DNA of 5,800 nt from an uncultured Alphaproteobacteria bacterium (GTDB lineage Bacteria > Pseudomonadota > Alphaproteobacteria > Reyranellales > Reyranellaceae), in assembly GCA_903929895.1 (NCBI GenBank), contig CAIYWM010000423.1:1-5800 (forward strand). Direction: 5' to 3'. The stretch's first letter is position 1. Every line of letters starts with the position of its first letter. The position numbers and the translations under genes are program-made. Under the pieces are notes generated by a model. The model was given only the letters and a program-made list of their open reading frames with translations, ran no database searches and was not told the DNA's origin. Of the stretch, positions 5,426 to 5,800 are shown piece by piece.

Positions 5426-5800
5426 GCCAATGCATGAACGACACCCCGGCGCTGCCCCGCTACGCCCTCTATTACGCGCCGCGCGCGGAGGAGGGGCTGG
5501 CCGTGGCCGCCAGCCGGTGGCTGGGACGTAATGCGGACACGGGCGAGGCCCGCGATCTCGTCCCGGTGAGCGGCCTTCCTCATGAGCGTCTGTCGGCGAT
5601 CGTTGCCGATCCGAGACTCTATGGCTTCCATGGCACGCTGAAGCCGCCAATCATTCTCGCAGAGGGCGCGACCGAGCGCGACTTCATCGAAGCCGTCGGC
5701 GCCTTCGCCGCGACCGAGCGTCAGATCGACGTGCCGGCGCTGGCCCTGGCCGAGGTGCAGGACTTCCTCGCACTGGTGCCGGCGGAGCGTTGCGCGGCGC
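5422..5800 (+). CDS. DUF1045 phosphonate-operon protein, 2H phosphoesterase-like (5' part)
   Basis: The frame stays open to the window edge, giving the first 126 residues of a protein whose family is usually about 230 residues long. I recognise the DUF1045 / putative phosphonate metabolism family (TIGR03223 type) by RYALYYAP (13-20), the Trp-Leu-Gly-Arg segment (33-36), and YGFHGTLKPP (67-76). His70 and Thr72 form the first HxT motif of the 2H phosphoesterase fold; the second should lie beyond the window. The protein is cytoplasmic, with no signal or membrane segment. Family knowledge links it to C-P lyase operons, but its reaction is not established as far as I know; cleavage or ligation of a cyclic phosphate is the natural guess. 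Start: TTG 5422 has a well-spaced GGGAG and a 4-nt overlap with phnE2. ATG 5434 is the alternative, four codons shorter, and would still contain all conserved residues. Confidence 0.85.
   Translation, partial: MSQCMNDTPALPRYALYYAPRAEEGLAVAASRWLGRNADTGEARDLVPVSGLPHERLSAIVADPRLYGFHGTLKPPIILAEGATERDFIEAVGAFAATERQIDVPALALAEVQDFLALVPAERCAA

Noticed and set aside
4517..5650. 377-codon - strand frame opposite phnE2 and the DUF1045 gene
   Set aside because: Mirror frame of two supported genes; composition is Arg/Glu/Asp/His-rich and unlike a folded protein.

Overview
This window looks like chromosome from a high-GC alphaproteobacterium (Rhizobiales or Rhodospirillales type). The basis is the strongly G/C-rich third codon positions, the style of the histidine kinase, and the gene order phnC-phnD-phnE1-phnE2-DUF1045, which is familiar from that class. 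Genus cannot be fixed by eye. All supported genes lie on the + strand. I see no mobile element, tRNA, rRNA or CRISPR array.

Layout. Positions 18-1412 encode a PhoR-like membrane sensor histidine kinase with PAS, HisKA and HATPase_c regions. A perfect 7-bp stem-loop spans its stop codon. A 72-residue unrecognised small ORF follows (1492-1710). The gap before phnC (1711-1837) is the regulatory core of the window. It holds a good match to a PhoB-binding Pho box (1755-1772), enclosed by a 10-bp near-perfect inverted repeat (1734-1743 / 1776-1785). Just before phnC there is a potential hairpin that pairs the phnC Shine-Dalgarno sequence. Then come phnC (ATPase, 1838-2650), phnD (periplasmic binding protein, 2697-3635), phnE1 and phnE2 (two permeases, 3666-4553 and 4550-5425), and the 5' part of a DUF1045 / 2H-phosphoesterase-like gene (5422 to the window end).

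How it works together. The kinase is probably PhoR, sensing phosphate limitation and phosphorylating PhoB, which is not in the window. PhoB~P would bind the Pho box and switch on the phnCDE1E2 operon, an ABC importer for phosphonates or related phosphorus compounds, possibly phosphate or phosphate esters. The DUF1045 gene belongs to a family found in phosphonate (C-P lyase) operons, so catabolic genes may continue past the right edge. The last three transporter-operon genes are tightly packed, with 4-nt stop/start overlaps (GTGA, then TTGA) that suggest translational coupling.

The region is mostly a recognisable Pho-regulon phosphonate-uptake locus. The less explained parts are the palindrome around the Pho box, the SD-pairing hairpin, the small ORF, and the catalytic role of the DUF1045 protein.
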